This document shows, piece by piece, positions 1-7,835 of a stretch of 10,847 nt of DNA. Source of the stretch: Hyphomicrobiales bacterium. Its GTDB lineage: Bacteria; Pseudomonadota; Alphaproteobacteria; Rhizobiales; Kaistiaceae. A model generated the notes under the pieces. The model was not told the DNA's origin. It saw only the letters and a list, made by a program, of their open reading frames with translations, and did no database searches. Both the position numbers and the translations under genes were made by a program. Location: assembly GCA_017305815.1 (NCBI GenBank), contig JAFKJZ010000103.1, positions 1 to 10,847 of the forward strand, in the 5' to 3' direction. How positions within the stretch are numbered: position 1 is the stretch's first letter; each line of letters opens with the position of its first letter.

Positions 1-187
1 AGAGGGGGTCTGGCTGAGCCCGATCGATCCGGCCAGCCTCTTTGGCCAGCCTGCGCCCGATCGATCCGCCCTCGCCCGAGCTCGGCGCGTCTGAAGGTCG
101 CCGGCCCAAAAGCCCTCGCCCGCTCGCGGGAGAGGGTTGGGTGAGGGTCTTGCCTTGCTTGCGACGGCGGGCCCCGTCCCGCCATCT
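1..187. repeat. Repeat-bearing intergenic flank downstream of queG
   Basis: No credible gene is visible here. A 14-base direct repeat, gcccgatcgatccg, occurs at 18-31 and 55-68, and ggccagcct occurs at 31-39 and 44-52, so the left part looks like a small local duplication. The right part, about 99-154, is a GC-rich palindromic element: ccctcgcccg (113-122) and cgggagaggg (127-136) pair with one mismatch around a ctcg loop. A related copy lies at about 8093-8152, in the same orientation and also just beyond the 3' end of a minus-strand gene. Whether the hairpin ends queG transcription is unknown; the minus-strand side lacks a clear T-run. Confidence 0.6.
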
Positions 188-1324
188 TCAGCTCGCCGAC
201 TGAGCAGCCCGCCATTCCTCCAGGACCGTCGCGTCCGGCTCACTCTCCATCGCGGCAAGCCCCAGCGCGACGAGTTCGTCCGGCGCGAGCCGTGACAAGG
301 CCCAGACGGCGGCGCCCCGGACCACCGGCGCCGGATCCTCGAGCAGTCTCCGCACCGCCTCCAGTAGGCCGGCATCGCCGGAATTGCCGATCGCCACCAG
401 CACGTTGCGCACGAAGCGGTCGCGCCCGATCCGCTTCACCGGCGAGCCGGAGAAGAACGCCCGGAAGGCGGCATCGTCGAGCGCCGCCAGTTCGGCAAGC
501 TTCGGCCCCTCATATTCGGGCCGCGCCTTCAGCTTCATCTCCGCCGACGCCTTGGCGAACTTGTTCCAGGGGCAGGCGGCGAGGCAATCGTCGCAGCCAT
601 AGATGCGGTTGCCCATCGCGACGCGGAACTCGCGCGGGATCGGCCCGGCATTCTCGATCGTCAGGTAGGAGATGCAGCGCCGCGCATCGATGCGGTAGGG
701 CGTCGGAAACGCGTTGGTCGGGCAGGCGTCGAGGCAGGCGCGGCACTTGCCGCAATGATCGCGCTCGGGCGCATCGACGGGCAGCTCCAGCGCGGTGAAG
801 ATCGAGCCGAGGAACAGCCAGGAGCCGAACTCGCGCGAGACGAGATTGGTGTGCTTGCCCTGCCAGCCGAGGCCGGCGGCCTCGCCGAGCGGCTTTTCCA
901 TCACCGGCGCCGTATCGACGAACACCTTGACCTCATGGCCGGTGCGCGCGGCGAGCCGGCCGGCGACCTGCTTCAGCTTGCCCTTGATGATATCGTGATA
1001 GTCGCGGTTGCGCGCATAGACGGAGATGTTGCCGCGATCGCGCGCCGAGAGCAGCCCGCGCGGATCCTCCTCCGGCCCGTAGTTCAGGCCGAGCATGATG
1101 ACGGTGCGGACATCGGGCCAGAGCACCTTCGGATCGGCACGGCGCTCCGCCGTCTCTTCCATCCAGGCCATGCTGCCGTGATGGCCGTCCCTCAGGAAGG
1201 CCTGCAGACGCCCGGGCGCAAGCGGAATGGCGTCCGGTCCAGTGATGCGGACGACGCTGAAGCCCTCGGCGAGCGCATCGGCGACAAGCCGCGACTTTTC
1301 CGCCGCGAGTTGCTTCGGCGTCAA
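188..1324 (-). CDS. queG: Epoxyqueuosine reductase QueG
   Basis: QueG reduces epoxyqueuosine to queuosine in the wobble position of GUN-anticodon tRNAs, in the cytoplasm, using cobalamin and two [4Fe-4S] clusters. With the TTG start the protein has 378 residues, normal for the family. [10 protein letters not shown] segment carries the conserved active-site Asp. Two ferredoxin-like cysteine sets follow: C191, C194, C197, C201 and C217, C244, C247, C251 (CGKCRAC...CP and [11 protein letters not shown]). The C-terminal part has HEAT-like repeats ([14 protein letters not shown]). The start is uncertain: the frame stays open to an ATG at 1465, but that extra stretch is Arg/Gly-rich and lies entirely inside the upstream GST gene. 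TTG at 1322-1324 (or CTG at 1325-1327) gives an N-terminus like other QueG proteins. No strong Shine-Dalgarno is seen. It lies directly downstream of the GST gene, whose TGA is at 1336-1338, so translational coupling is plausible. Function is secure; the start is not. Confidence 0.95.
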   Translation of the reverse strand: MTPKQLAAEKSRLVADALAEGFSVVRITGPDAIPLAPGRLQAFLRDGHHGSMAWMEETAERRADPKVLWPDVRTVIMLGLNYGPEEDPRGLLSARDRGNISVYARNRDYHDIIKGKLKQVAGRLAARTGHEVKVFVDTAPVMEKPLGEAAGLGWQGKHTNLVSREFGSWLFLGSIFTALELPVDAPERDHCGKCRACLDACPTNAFPTPYRIDARRCISYLTIENAGPIPREFRVAMGNRIYGCDDCLAACPWNKFAKASAEMKLKARPEYEGPKLAELAALDDAAFRAFFSGSPVKRIGRDRFVRNVLVAIGNSGDAGLLEAVRRLLEDPAPVVRGAAVWALSRLAPDELVALGLAAMESEPDATVLEEWRAAQSAS

Positions 1325-1335
1325 CAGATCGGAAA

Positions 1336-2028
1336 TCAGAAGTCCAGGTCGACGTAGTGCGGCGCCGGCGGCACGCCCCGGACCACGTCGTTCAGCAGCG
1401 ACCGGAACGACGGTCGCGACTTCACCCGCGCGTACCACGCCTTCGCCGCCTCGTCCGCGTCCCATGGCACCTCACCGAGATAGTCGATGACGGAGATCTC
1501 GGCAGCGGCCGCGAAATCGGCGAGCGTCAGTTCGCGTCCCGCCAGCCAGTTCCGCCGCGCCGCCAGATAGCCGATGTACTGGATATGATAGCGGACATTG
1601 GCGCGCGCCGCGCGGATCGCGGCCGGATCGGGCGAGGTATGGCCCTCGCCCTGCTTCATCTGCCGCTTGTAGATCTTCTCGGTGACGAGATAGTTCGTCA
1701 CTTCGCCATGCAGCTTGCCGGCAAACCATTCGACCAGGCGCCGCACTTCGGCGCGGTCGGCGGCATGCTCCGGCATCAGCCGGACCTCGCCCATGCGGGC
1801 GCCCTTGGTTTCGACAAGATATTCCGTGATCACGGAGCCGCCGGCGACGACCGTCTCGTTGTCATCAATGAAAATCGGCAGGATTCCAGCCGGATTCAGC
1901 GCCAGAAGCGCCGCATTGCGAACCCAGGGTTTCTCTTCGACGAACTCGACGGCCTCGTCATATTCCGACAGGACCAGGCGGGCATAGCGCGAAGCGGCGG
2001 AAAAAGGATGATGATGGAGGAAGGACAT
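1336..2028 (-). CDS. Glutathione S-transferase family protein
   Basis: This 230-residue protein has the two-domain GST plan: a thioredoxin-like N-terminal half (about residues 1-80, with the characteristic [12 protein letters not shown] loop holding the cis-Pro, then GGSVITEYL) and an all-helical C-terminal half with the usual N-capping segment ([18 protein letters not shown]). Such enzymes conjugate or reduce substrates with glutathione in the cytosol; the substrate here cannot be read from sequence. The N-terminus begins [20 protein letters not shown], so the residue that normally activates glutathione (Tyr, Ser or Cys early in the chain) is not certain; Ser10 and Ser13 are candidates. The ATG at 2026-2028 fits the family's start, but its Shine-Dalgarno is weak. 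It precedes queG by a short gap and is divergent from uppP. A functional link to queuosine is not implied. Confidence 0.9.
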   Translation of the reverse strand: MSFLHHHPFSAASRYARLVLSEYDEAVEFVEEKPWVRNAALLALNPAGILPIFIDDNETVVAGGSVITEYLVETKGARMGEVRLMPEHAADRAEVRRLVEWFAGKLHGEVTNYLVTEKIYKRQMKQGEGHTSPDPAAIRAARANVRYHIQYIGYLAARRNWLAGRELTLADFAAAAEISVIDYLGEVPWDADEAAKAWYARVKSRPSFRSLLNDVVRGVPPAPHYVDLDF

Positions 2029-2172
2029 CGTTACGCAGATCGAGAGCTGAAAATGCGAAGCGATTCTGCGGCGGTCTTGCCAGTTGCGAGAACGGCTCCA
2101 GCGCCCGCATATAGGCCGCGATTGTGGCGAGTATCAAGCCGAATCGCGGTTTCGACCTTCAACAGCAATCGC

Positions 2173-2177
2173 AGGAG
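2173..2177 (+). promoter_or_regulatory. Shine-Dalgarno site that decides the uppP start
   Basis: AGGAG ends 2 bases before ATG 2180 and 5 bases before ATG 2183. The spacing favours 2183. It also argues against the longer in-frame opening from 2084, whose extra residues are unlike UppP. Confidence 0.7.
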
Positions 2178-2182
2178 CGATG

Positions 2183-2989
2183 ATGGATATCCCAGGTTTG
2201 CTGGATGCGCTTGTACTCGGCCTGATCGAAGGCCTCACTGAATTCATTCCCGTCTCCTCGACCGCGCATCTGCTGCTGGCTGGCCATTTCCTCGGCTTCG
2301 ACAGCCCGGGACGCGCCTTCGAGGTGCTGATCCAGCTCGGCGCCATCCTCGCCATCCTGACCGTCTATTTCGGGCGGCTGCTGAAGATCCTGCGCGACCT
2401 GCCCTCCGATCCGCGTACGCGCCGCTTCGTGCTCGGCATCCTGCTCGCCTTCCTGCCGGCCGCCGTCATCGGCGCGGCGGCGCACGGCTTCATCAAGCAG
2501 GTGCTGTTCGAGAGCCCGATGCTGATCTGCGTCATGCTGATCCTCGGCGGCTTCGTGCTGCTGATCGTCGACCGGGTCGACCTGAAGCCGCGCTATCACG
2601 ACGCGATGGACTTCTCGCTCGGCATGTATCTCGGCATCGGCTTCGCCCAGTGCCTGGCGATGGTGCCCGGCGTGTCGCGCTCCGGCGCGTCCGTGGTCGC
2701 CGCCATGCTGTTCGGCAGCGACAAGCGCTCGGCGGCCGAATTCTCGTTCTTCCTGGCCATGCCGACCATGGTCGGCGCCTTCGCCTACGACCTCTACAAG
2801 ACGCATGACCAGATCACCGCGGCCGGCGCCTGGAACATCGTGGTCGGCTTCGTCGCCGCCTTCGTCGCCGGCGTCTTCGTGGTTCGCCGCCTGCTCGACT
2901 TCGTCAGCCAGCGCGGCTTCGCCCCCTTCGCCTACTGGCGCATCCTCGTCGGCGCCGTCGGCCTCGCCGCCCTGCTGACCTTCGGCTGA
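2183..2989 (+). CDS. uppP: Undecaprenyl-diphosphate phosphatase UppP (BacA)
   Basis: UppP dephosphorylates undecaprenyl diphosphate to regenerate the lipid carrier used for peptidoglycan and other envelope polymers; its loss or excess changes bacitracin sensitivity. The 268-residue product is a polytopic membrane protein of usual family length. Both signature motifs are present: [14 protein letters not shown] at residues 16-29, with catalytic Glu16 and Glu20 and His29, and PGVSRSGAS from residue 162, with Arg166. Hydrophobic helices fill the rest, ending in a strongly hydrophobic segment ([14 protein letters not shown]). Start: tandem ATGs at 2180 and 2183 follow AGGAG, the second better spaced. 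It stands alone, divergent from the GST gene across 154 bases and convergent with the NDUFA9-like gene, with a strong hairpin just after its stop. I could not pick a convincing promoter in 2029-2172. Confidence 0.97.
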   Translation: MDIPGLLDALVLGLIEGLTEFIPVSSTAHLLLAGHFLGFDSPGRAFEVLIQLGAILAILTVYFGRLLKILRDLPSDPRTRRFVLGILLAFLPAAVIGAAAHGFIKQVLFESPMLICVMLILGGFVLLIVDRVDLKPRYHDAMDFSLGMYLGIGFAQCLAMVPGVSRSGASVVAAMLFGSDKRSAAEFSFFLAMPTMVGAFAYDLYKTHDQITAAGAWNIVVGFVAAFVAGVFVVRRLLDFVSQRGFAPFAYWRILVGAVGLAALLTFG

Positions 2990-3011
2990 TCGCGGCTCCT
3001 TGCCACAACGA

Positions 3012-3046
3012 AAAAGCCCTCGTCCGGGTCCCGGACGAGGGCTTTT
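3012..3046. terminator. Bidirectional intrinsic terminator between uppP and the NDUFA9-like gene
   Basis: Left arm aaaagccctcgtccggg (3012-3028) and right arm cccggacgagggctttt (3030-3046) are exact reverse complements around one base, so the folded hairpin has a GC-rich stem with a small loop opened from its tip. The A-run at the left and T-run at the right give a U-tract in either direction. It lies 22 bases after the uppP stop and 22 bases beyond the stop of the opposing gene, which fits termination of both convergent transcripts. Confidence 0.93.
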
Positions 3047-3068
3047 CAATGTCGGCGACAGCGCGGGA

Positions 3069-4040
3069 CTAGGCCGTGCGCTTGTGATCGAACTGGCCGT
3101 GCGGCTTGAAGCGCTGCAGATAGGACGGCAGCACAGCGAGCAGATTGCTCGCATTGATGCCGATGCCCGAAAGCGTACGGCCCTCCGCCTCGGCGGCGGT
3201 GGAAACGATATTGTCGTGCTTCAGCAGCCGGACCTGGTCGGTGGTCAAGAGCGGGTTCGGCAGAAGCTGCGTCAGCACCGCGCCGTAATGCGCGACCGAC
3301 CACGGCACCGACACCAGGAGCGGCGAACGCTCGATCTCGGTCAGGAGCAGCTCGAGGCACTGGCGGAAGGTCTTCACTTCCGGCCCGCCGAGCTCGTAGA
3401 TCGTGCCGCCGGAGAGCTGGCCCTCGACGCCGCGCGCGATCGCTTCGGCGACGTCGCCGACGAACACCGGCTGCAGCTGGGTCTTGCCGCCGCCGATCAG
3501 CGGCAGGAAGGGCGAGATGCGGGCGAGATCGCCGAACCGGTTGAAGAACTGGTCTTCCGGTCCGAACACGATCGACGGGCGCAGGATGACGGCGTCCGGA
3601 ACGGTCTCGAGCACGGCCGCCTCGCCCAGCGCCTTGGTGCGGGCATAGAGCGAGTCCGACTTCGGATCGGCGCCGAGCGCCGACTGGTGCACCAGCGTCT
3701 GGATGCCGGCGGCGCGGGTCGCCTCGGCGACGGCGCGGGCGCCGAAATTGTGCAGCACCGAGAAGTTCTGCCGACTGCTCTCGTTCAGGATGCCGACGAG
3801 GTTGACGACGGCGTCGGCGCCCTCGACCGCGCGGTCGACCGACCAGCGGTAGCGGAGGTTCGCCTGCACCGGCATGATCTGGCCGACAGCGCCGAGCGGC
3901 TGCAGATGACCGGCAAGATCGGGCCGGCGCACGGCGACACGGATGCGCCAGCCGCGCTTGGCCAGCGCGCGCACCACATGACGACCGATGAAGCCAGAGC
4001 CGCCGAAAACCGTGACCAGTTTGTCGGTACCCGTCGCCAT
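3069..4040 (-). CDS. NDUFA9-like NAD(P)-binding atypical SDR protein (complex I NDUFA9 subunit family)
   Basis: A 323-residue Rossmann-fold protein. The nucleotide-binding loop GGSGFIG is at residues 13-19, followed by a basic strand end (RVAVRRPD) that could favour NADP(H). VVNLVGIL and the Tyr132-x3-Lys136 pair (YARTK) are of the extended/atypical SDR type, then ILRPSIVFGPEDQFFNRF and the late YELGGPEVKTF stretch, which match the group related to mitochondrial NDUFA9, a complex I accessory subunit. In alphaproteobacteria these proteins commonly sit beside uppP, as here, usually away from the nuo operon. Whether this one binds complex I or acts as a ubiquinone-related or nucleoside-diphosphate-sugar enzyme cannot be told. 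The ATG at 4038-4040 has a GGAG upstream. It lies 76 bases after hrcA on the same strand and may share its transcript. The stop is TAG. Confidence 0.88.
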   Translation of the reverse strand: MATGTDKLVTVFGGSGFIGRHVVRALAKRGWRIRVAVRRPDLAGHLQPLGAVGQIMPVQANLRYRWSVDRAVEGADAVVNLVGILNESSRQNFSVLHNFGARAVAEATRAAGIQTLVHQSALGADPKSDSLYARTKALGEAAVLETVPDAVILRPSIVFGPEDQFFNRFGDLARISPFLPLIGGGKTQLQPVFVGDVAEAIARGVEGQLSGGTIYELGGPEVKTFRQCLELLLTEIERSPLLVSVPWSVAHYGAVLTQLLPNPLLTTDQVRLLKHDNIVSTAAEAEGRTLSGIGINASNLLAVLPSYLQRFKPHGQFDHKRTA

Positions 4041-4116
4041 GTTCTCGTCTCCGTTATCTTTGAAGCGTTCTCATATCGGCTTGCCGCGATGCTGTACAGA
4101 CGCCAGACGGTCGCGC

Positions 4117-5202
4117 TCAGCCGATCAGCCGGCCGACCAGCTTGGCGGTATAGTCCACCATCGGCACGATGCGCGCATAGTTGAGCCGCGTCGGCCCGAT
4201 GACGCCGAGCACGCCGACCACCCGGCTTTCGGAATCGCGATAGGGCGACACCACCAGCGACGAGCCGGACAGCGAGAACAGCTTGTTCTCCGAGCCGATG
4301 AAGATGCGGACGCCGTCACCCGCCTCGGCGCTGCCGAGCAGGCGCACCAGCTCGCGCTGCGTCTCGATGTCGTCGAACAGCAGGCGGATCCGTTCGAGAT
4401 CCTCGGCGGCGCGCACGTCCTCGAGCAGATTGGCCTGGCCGCGCACGATCAGCGTGTCCGGCCGGCCGCCGGTCGCCTCGACCCAGCTGGCGAGGCCGGC
4501 ATCGATCAGACGCGCCGTCAGCTGGTCGAGCTCGGCGCGCACGCGGACCTGCCGCTGGTTCAGCTCGGCGCGGGCCTCCGCCAGGCTGCGGCCGCGCAGA
4601 TGCGTGTTCAAATAGTTCGCCGCCTCGACCAGGCTCGACGGCGTCGTGCCGGGATCGAGGTCGATCAGCCGGTTCTCGACCGAGCCGTCCTCGCCGACCA
4701 GCACGACCAGCGCCTTGCCCGGCTCGAGCCGGACGAATTCGATGTGCTTCAGCCGCTGGTCGCTCTTCGAGGCGAGCACGACGCCGGCGCCACGCGACAG
4801 GCCCGACAGCATCCGCCCGGCCTCGCTCAGCACGCCGTCGACGGTCCGGCCGCCGCCACCGCCGGCCACCCGGCTCTCGATGTCGCGCCGTTCCTCCGAG
4901 GTCAGGTCGCCCACTTCCAGCATGGCGTCGACGAACAGGCGCAGCCCGCTTTCGGTCGGCAGTCGCCCGGCCGAGGTATGCGGCGCATAGATCAGGCCGA
5001 GCCCTTCGAGATCCGACATGACGTTGCGGACGGAGGCCGGCGACAGCGCCATCGGCAGGATGCGGGCGAGGTTGCGCGAGCCGAGCGGTTCACCCGTCTC
5101 CAGATAGCTGTCGACGATGCGGCGGAAGATCTCGCGCGAACGCTGGTCGAGCGCCGAAAGCGCCGACGTCGCCGTCTCGGAAGTCGTGCGGTCGACGGGC
5201 AA
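4117..5202 (-). CDS. hrcA: Heat-inducible transcription repressor HrcA
   Basis: HrcA represses groESL and other chaperone genes by binding CIRCE operators and depends on GroEL for its active fold. The product is 361 residues, in the normal range. The N-terminal winged helix (about residues 21-92) is clear: [20 protein letters not shown], then [18 protein letters not shown] (54-71) and the wing HTSAGRLPT (75-83). The C-terminal GAF-like and dimerization regions include [26 protein letters not shown], the family's end signature. The start is a TTG at 5200-5202 with GAGGAGAGG 10 bases upstream; no in-frame ATG or GTG gives a sensible alternative. In many relatives hrcA is followed by grpE, but here the next gene is the NDUFA9-like one. 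I see no CIRCE (TTAGCACTC-N9-GAGTGCTAA) upstream. It is divergent from rph. Confidence 0.97.
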   Translation of the reverse strand: MPVDRTTSETATSALSALDQRSREIFRRIVDSYLETGEPLGSRNLARILPMALSPASVRNVMSDLEGLGLIYAPHTSAGRLPTESGLRLFVDAMLEVGDLTSEERRDIESRVAGGGGGRTVDGVLSEAGRMLSGLSRGAGVVLASKSDQRLKHIEFVRLEPGKALVVLVGEDGSVENRLIDLDPGTTPSSLVEAANYLNTHLRGRSLAEARAELNQRQVRVRAELDQLTARLIDAGLASWVEATGGRPDTLIVRGQANLLEDVRAAEDLERIRLLFDDIETQRELVRLLGSAEAGDGVRIFIGSENKLFSLSGSSLVVSPYRDSESRVVGVLGVIGPTRLNYARIVPMVDYTAKLVGRLIG

Positions 5203-5212
5203 GACGCTGGAT

Positions 5213-5221
5213 CCTCTCCTC
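5213..5221 (-). promoter_or_regulatory. Purine-rich ribosome binding site for the TTG start of hrcA
   Basis: Read on the minus strand this is GAGGAGAGG, followed by 10 bases and then TTG at 5202. It is the only strong Shine-Dalgarno in the region and supports the non-ATG start. Confidence 0.6.
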
Positions 5222-5240
5222 GAATGGTTCGAACTCTTTG

Positions 5241-5271
5241 ATTAAGTGTCGATTTCCGCCCCCGGTTCAAG
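5241..5271 (-). promoter_or_regulatory. Candidate hrcA promoter
   Basis: On the minus strand, TTGAAC (5270-5265) is followed after 18 bases by CTTAAT (5246-5241), each matching four of six bases of the housekeeping boxes. Read one base earlier, CTTGAA also resembles the -35 of heat-shock sigma (RpoH) promoters in rhizobia. The spacing to the hrcA ribosome site leaves room for a short leader. This is pattern matching by eye; the sigma factor cannot be assigned. Confidence 0.35.
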
Positions 5272-5336
5272 CAGGGCTTTACGTTTTGAGCTGGCGACCT
5301 GTACAAGCGGACCAACGAAACAGCCAGGAATATCCC

Positions 5337-6053
5337 ATGCGACCTTCGAAACGCGCCGCGGACGCCCTGCGTGCGGTAACGCTTGAACGCGGCGTGGCCA
5401 AGCACGCCGAGGGCTCCTGCCTGGTCAAGTTCGGCGACACGCACGTGCTCTGCACCGCCAGCCTCGAGGACAAGCCGCCATCCTGGCTGCGCGGCACCGG
5501 CAAGGGCTGGGTCACGGCCGAATACGGCATGCTGCCGCGCTCGACCGGCGATCGCATGCGCCGCGAGGCGGCGACCGGCAAGCAGTCCGGCCGGACGCAG
5601 GAAATCCAGCGCCTGATCGGCCGCTCGCTGCGCGCCGTCGTCGATCTCGTTCATCTCGGCGAGAAGCAGATCACCATCGACTGCGACGTGCTGCAGGCCG
5701 ATGGCGGCACCCGCACGGCCTCGGTCACCGGCGCCTGGGTGGCGCTCTATGACTGCGTGCAGTGGATGAAGTCGCGCGAGATGGTCGGCCCGAAGGTCAT
5801 CCGCGACCACGTTGCCGCCGTCTCGGTCGGCATGTATCGCGGCACGCCGGTGCTCGACCTCGACTATGCCGAGGATTCGGAGGCCGAGACCGACGCCAAC
5901 TTCGTCATGACCGGCGCCGGCGGCATCGTCGAGATCCAGGGAACCGCCGAAGGCAAGCCGTTCAACGAAGCCGAGCTGACCGCGATGCTGACGCTCGCCA
6001 AGGGCGGCATCGCCGACCTGGTCGAGCTGCAGAAGCTGGTGATCGGCGGATGA
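5337..6053 (+). CDS. rph: Ribonuclease PH
   Basis: RNase PH is a phosphorolytic 3'-to-5' exoribonuclease that trims tRNA precursors and structured RNA ends as a hexamer in the cytoplasm. The 238-residue product matches the family from end to end: MRPS-type start, SLED...[37 protein letters not shown] with the phosphate-binding Arg86, and [14 protein letters not shown] with Gly124-Thr125-Arg126. An acidic [13 protein letters not shown] region and GTAEGKPF follow. The start is the ATG at 5337, with AGGA (5326-5329) 7 bases before; a longer in-frame opening from 5238 adds residues unlike the family. The stop overlaps the rdgB start as ATGA, so the two are translationally coupled. It is divergent from hrcA, a common arrangement in alphaproteobacteria. 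Confidence 0.98.
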   Translation: MRPSKRAADALRAVTLERGVAKHAEGSCLVKFGDTHVLCTASLEDKPPSWLRGTGKGWVTAEYGMLPRSTGDRMRREAATGKQSGRTQEIQRLIGRSLRAVVDLVHLGEKQITIDCDVLQADGGTRTASVTGAWVALYDCVQWMKSREMVGPKVIRDHVAAVSVGMYRGTPVLDLDYAEDSEAETDANFVMTGAGGIVEIQGTAEGKPFNEAELTAMLTLAKGGIADLVELQKLVIGG

Positions 6054-6700
6054 GCATGTCCGACCATCGCCTGTCGGCCGGCGACACGCTCGTGCTCGCC
6101 TCGCACAATCGCGGCAAGCTGCGCGAGTTCGCCGGCCTGATGGAGCCATTCGGCCTCAAGGTCGTCTCGGTCGGCGAACTCGGCCTGCCCGTTCCCGACG
6201 AGACCGGCACCACCTTCGAGGAAAACGCGGCGATCAAGGCGCATGCCGCGGCGACGGCGTCGGGCCTGCCGGCGCTTTCCGACGATTCCGGTCTCTGCGT
6301 CGACGCGATCGGCGGCGACCCGGGCGTCTACTCGGCCGATTGGGCCGCGCCCGACGGCGACTTCGCCCGCGCCATGCGCAATGTCGAGGAGAAGCTGCAG
6401 CTTGCCGGCGCCACCACGCCGGAGAGCCGCACCGGCCGCTTCGTCGCCGTGCTCTGCCTCGCCTTCCCGGACGGCACGACGCGCTATTATCGCGGTGAGG
6501 TCGAGGGCACGATGGTCTGGCCGCCGCGCGGCGAGCTCGGCTTCGGCTACGATCCGGCCTTCCTGCCGGAAGGCCATGCGCGTACATTCGGCGAAATGGA
6601 AGCGGAAGAGAAGCACGGCTGGTCAGCTGGCCGCACCGATGCGCTGTCGCACCGGGCGCGCGCCTTCGCGCTGTTCGCTGAAGCCGAGCTCGGGGCCTGA
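6050..6700 (+). CDS. rdgB: RdgB/HAM1 family non-canonical purine NTP pyrophosphatase (XTP/dITP diphosphatase)
   Basis: This enzyme hydrolyses dITP, ITP and XTP to monophosphates, keeping deaminated purines out of DNA and RNA. The 216-residue protein shows the family landmarks in order: [14 protein letters not shown] (Ser18-His19-Asn20, Lys23), [11 protein letters not shown], the catalytic [11 protein letters not shown] with Asp78 and Asp79, [23 protein letters not shown] and the terminal ALSHRARAF segment with its His-Arg pair. The chosen start is the ATG that overlaps the rph stop (ATGA at 6050-6053); ATG 6056 two codons later is the alternative. hemW follows after 4 bases. The rph-rdgB-hemW order is a recurrent alphaproteobacterial operon. 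Confidence 0.97.
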   Translation: MSMSDHRLSAGDTLVLASHNRGKLREFAGLMEPFGLKVVSVGELGLPVPDETGTTFEENAAIKAHAAATASGLPALSDDSGLCVDAIGGDPGVYSADWAAPDGDFARAMRNVEEKLQLAGATTPESRTGRFVAVLCLAFPDGTTRYYRGEVEGTMVWPPRGELGFGYDPAFLPEGHARTFGEMEAEEKHGWSAGRTDALSHRARAFALFAEAELGA

Positions 6701-6704
6701 ACCC

Positions 6705-7835
6705 ATGGCGGCACCGATCGACCCCGGATTTGGCGTCTATGTGCACTGGCCGTTCTGCGCGGCCAAGTGCCCCTATTGCGACTTCAACTCGCATGTCCGC
6801 CACCAGGGTGTCGATCAGGAGCGCTTTGCGAAAGCCTTCGTCACCGAGATCCAGACGATGGCGGCCAAGTCGCCCGGCAAGACGGTCAATTCGATCTTCC
6901 TCGGCGGCGGCACGCCGTCGCTGATGGACCCGAAGACCGTCGGCACCATTCTCGACGCCATCGGCGCTGCGTGGAACGTCGCGCCCGACGCCGAGGTGTC
7001 GATGGAGGCGAACCCCTCCAGCGTCGAGGCGGAACGCTTCCGCGGCTATCGCGCCGCCGGCGTCAACCGCGTGTCGCTCGGCGTGCAGGCGCTGAACGAC
7101 GTCGACCTGAAGGCGCTCGGCCGGGTCCACAATGTCGAGGAGGCAATGCGCGCCATCGACATCGCCCGCGCCACCTTCCCGCGCCTCTCCTTCGACCTGA
7201 TCTATGCCCGCCCCGGCCAGACGCCGGACATGTGGCGGGCCGAGCTGCTGCAGGCGCTCGACCGCGCCTCCGACCACCTGTCGCTCTACCAGCTCACCAT
7301 CGAGCCGGGGACGATGTTCGAGAAGCTCTACGCGGCCGGCAAGCTGGCGATCCCGGACGAGGATACCGCCGCGACCCTGTTCGAGATCACGCAGGAAATC
7401 TGCGACAAGCATGGCCGCCCGGCCTACGAGATCTCCAACCACGCCGTTCCCGGCGGCGAGTGCCGGCACAACCTCGTCTACTGGCGCTATGGCGAATATG
7501 CCGGCGTCATCGACGGCCAGCGCCACGCCACCGCGACGACGCTGCTGCCGGAAACCTGGCTCGGCCGCGTCGAATCCTGGGGCGACGGCATCGAGACGGA
7601 TGAGATCCTGACGCCGGAAGAAGCCGGCGACGAGATGCTGCTGATGGGCCTGAGGCTGACCGAAGGCATCGATCTGCGCCGCTACAAGGCGATCGCCGGC
7701 CGGCCGCTCGATCCACGCCGCATGGCGGATCTGATCGAGCACGGCATGGTCGAGCAGCTCGACGAGAACCGCGTCCGCGCCACCCGCTCCGGCTCCTTCG
7801 TCCTGGACGCGGTGGTCGCCGACCTCGCGGCCTGA
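6705..7835 (+). CDS. hemW: Radical SAM heme-binding protein HemW (coproporphyrinogen dehydrogenase-like)
   Basis: HemW is a HemN relative that binds heme and is thought to act as a heme chaperone; it is not a coproporphyrinogen oxidase. In this 376-residue protein the radical-SAM cysteines are Cys18, Cys22 and Cys25 (CAAKCPYCDFNSH), the SAM-binding GGGTPS starts at Gly67, and SMEANP, GVNRVSLGVQ, FDLIYARPGQ and LSLYQLTIEPGT follow. The heme-binding HNxxYW motif is present as HNLVYW at 255-260. The odd point comes next: relatives continue WRYGxYxGxGxGAHGR, whereas here WRYGEYAGV (to Val268) passes straight into IDGQRHATAT. About nine or ten residues carrying GxGAHG are absent, in frame. The remaining C-terminal domain (LLLMGLRLTEGIDLRRY) is intact. 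The ATG at 6705 lies 4 bases after the rdgB stop. Activity is uncertain because of the missing loop. Confidence 0.95.
   Translation: MAAPIDPGFGVYVHWPFCAAKCPYCDFNSHVRHQGVDQERFAKAFVTEIQTMAAKSPGKTVNSIFLGGGTPSLMDPKTVGTILDAIGAAWNVAPDAEVSMEANPSSVEAERFRGYRAAGVNRVSLGVQALNDVDLKALGRVHNVEEAMRAIDIARATFPRLSFDLIYARPGQTPDMWRAELLQALDRASDHLSLYQLTIEPGTMFEKLYAAGKLAIPDEDTAATLFEITQEICDKHGRPAYEISNHAVPGGECRHNLVYWRYGEYAGVIDGQRHATATTLLPETWLGRVESWGDGIETDEILTPEEAGDEMLLMGLRLTEGIDLRRYKAIAGRPLDPRRMADLIEHGMVEQLDENRVRATRSGSFVLDAVVADLAA

Noticed and set aside
1357..2241. Plus-strand open frame opposite the GST gene
   Set aside because: No family resemblance, Arg-rich, and it runs through the divergent promoter region and into the start of uppP.
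2159..3154. Minus-strand open frame opposite uppP
   Set aside because: It is rich in His, Glu, Asp and Gln as the mirror of hydrophobic membrane codons and crosses the terminator hairpin; a shadow of uppP.
3000..5241. Long plus-strand open frames opposite the NDUFA9-like gene and hrcA
   Set aside because: They are Arg/His/Asp/Gln-rich antisense shadows typical of high-GC coding DNA, with no recognisable domain; the minus-strand genes explain the region fully.
5203..5336. CIRCE operator between hrcA and rph
   Set aside because: No TTAGCACTC-N9-GAGTGCTAA or close variant was found on either strand.
6234..7742. Minus-strand 502-codon open frame opposite rdgB and hemW
   Set aside because: Low-complexity, Arg/Asp/Gly-rich composition and complete overlap with two well-conserved plus-strand genes.
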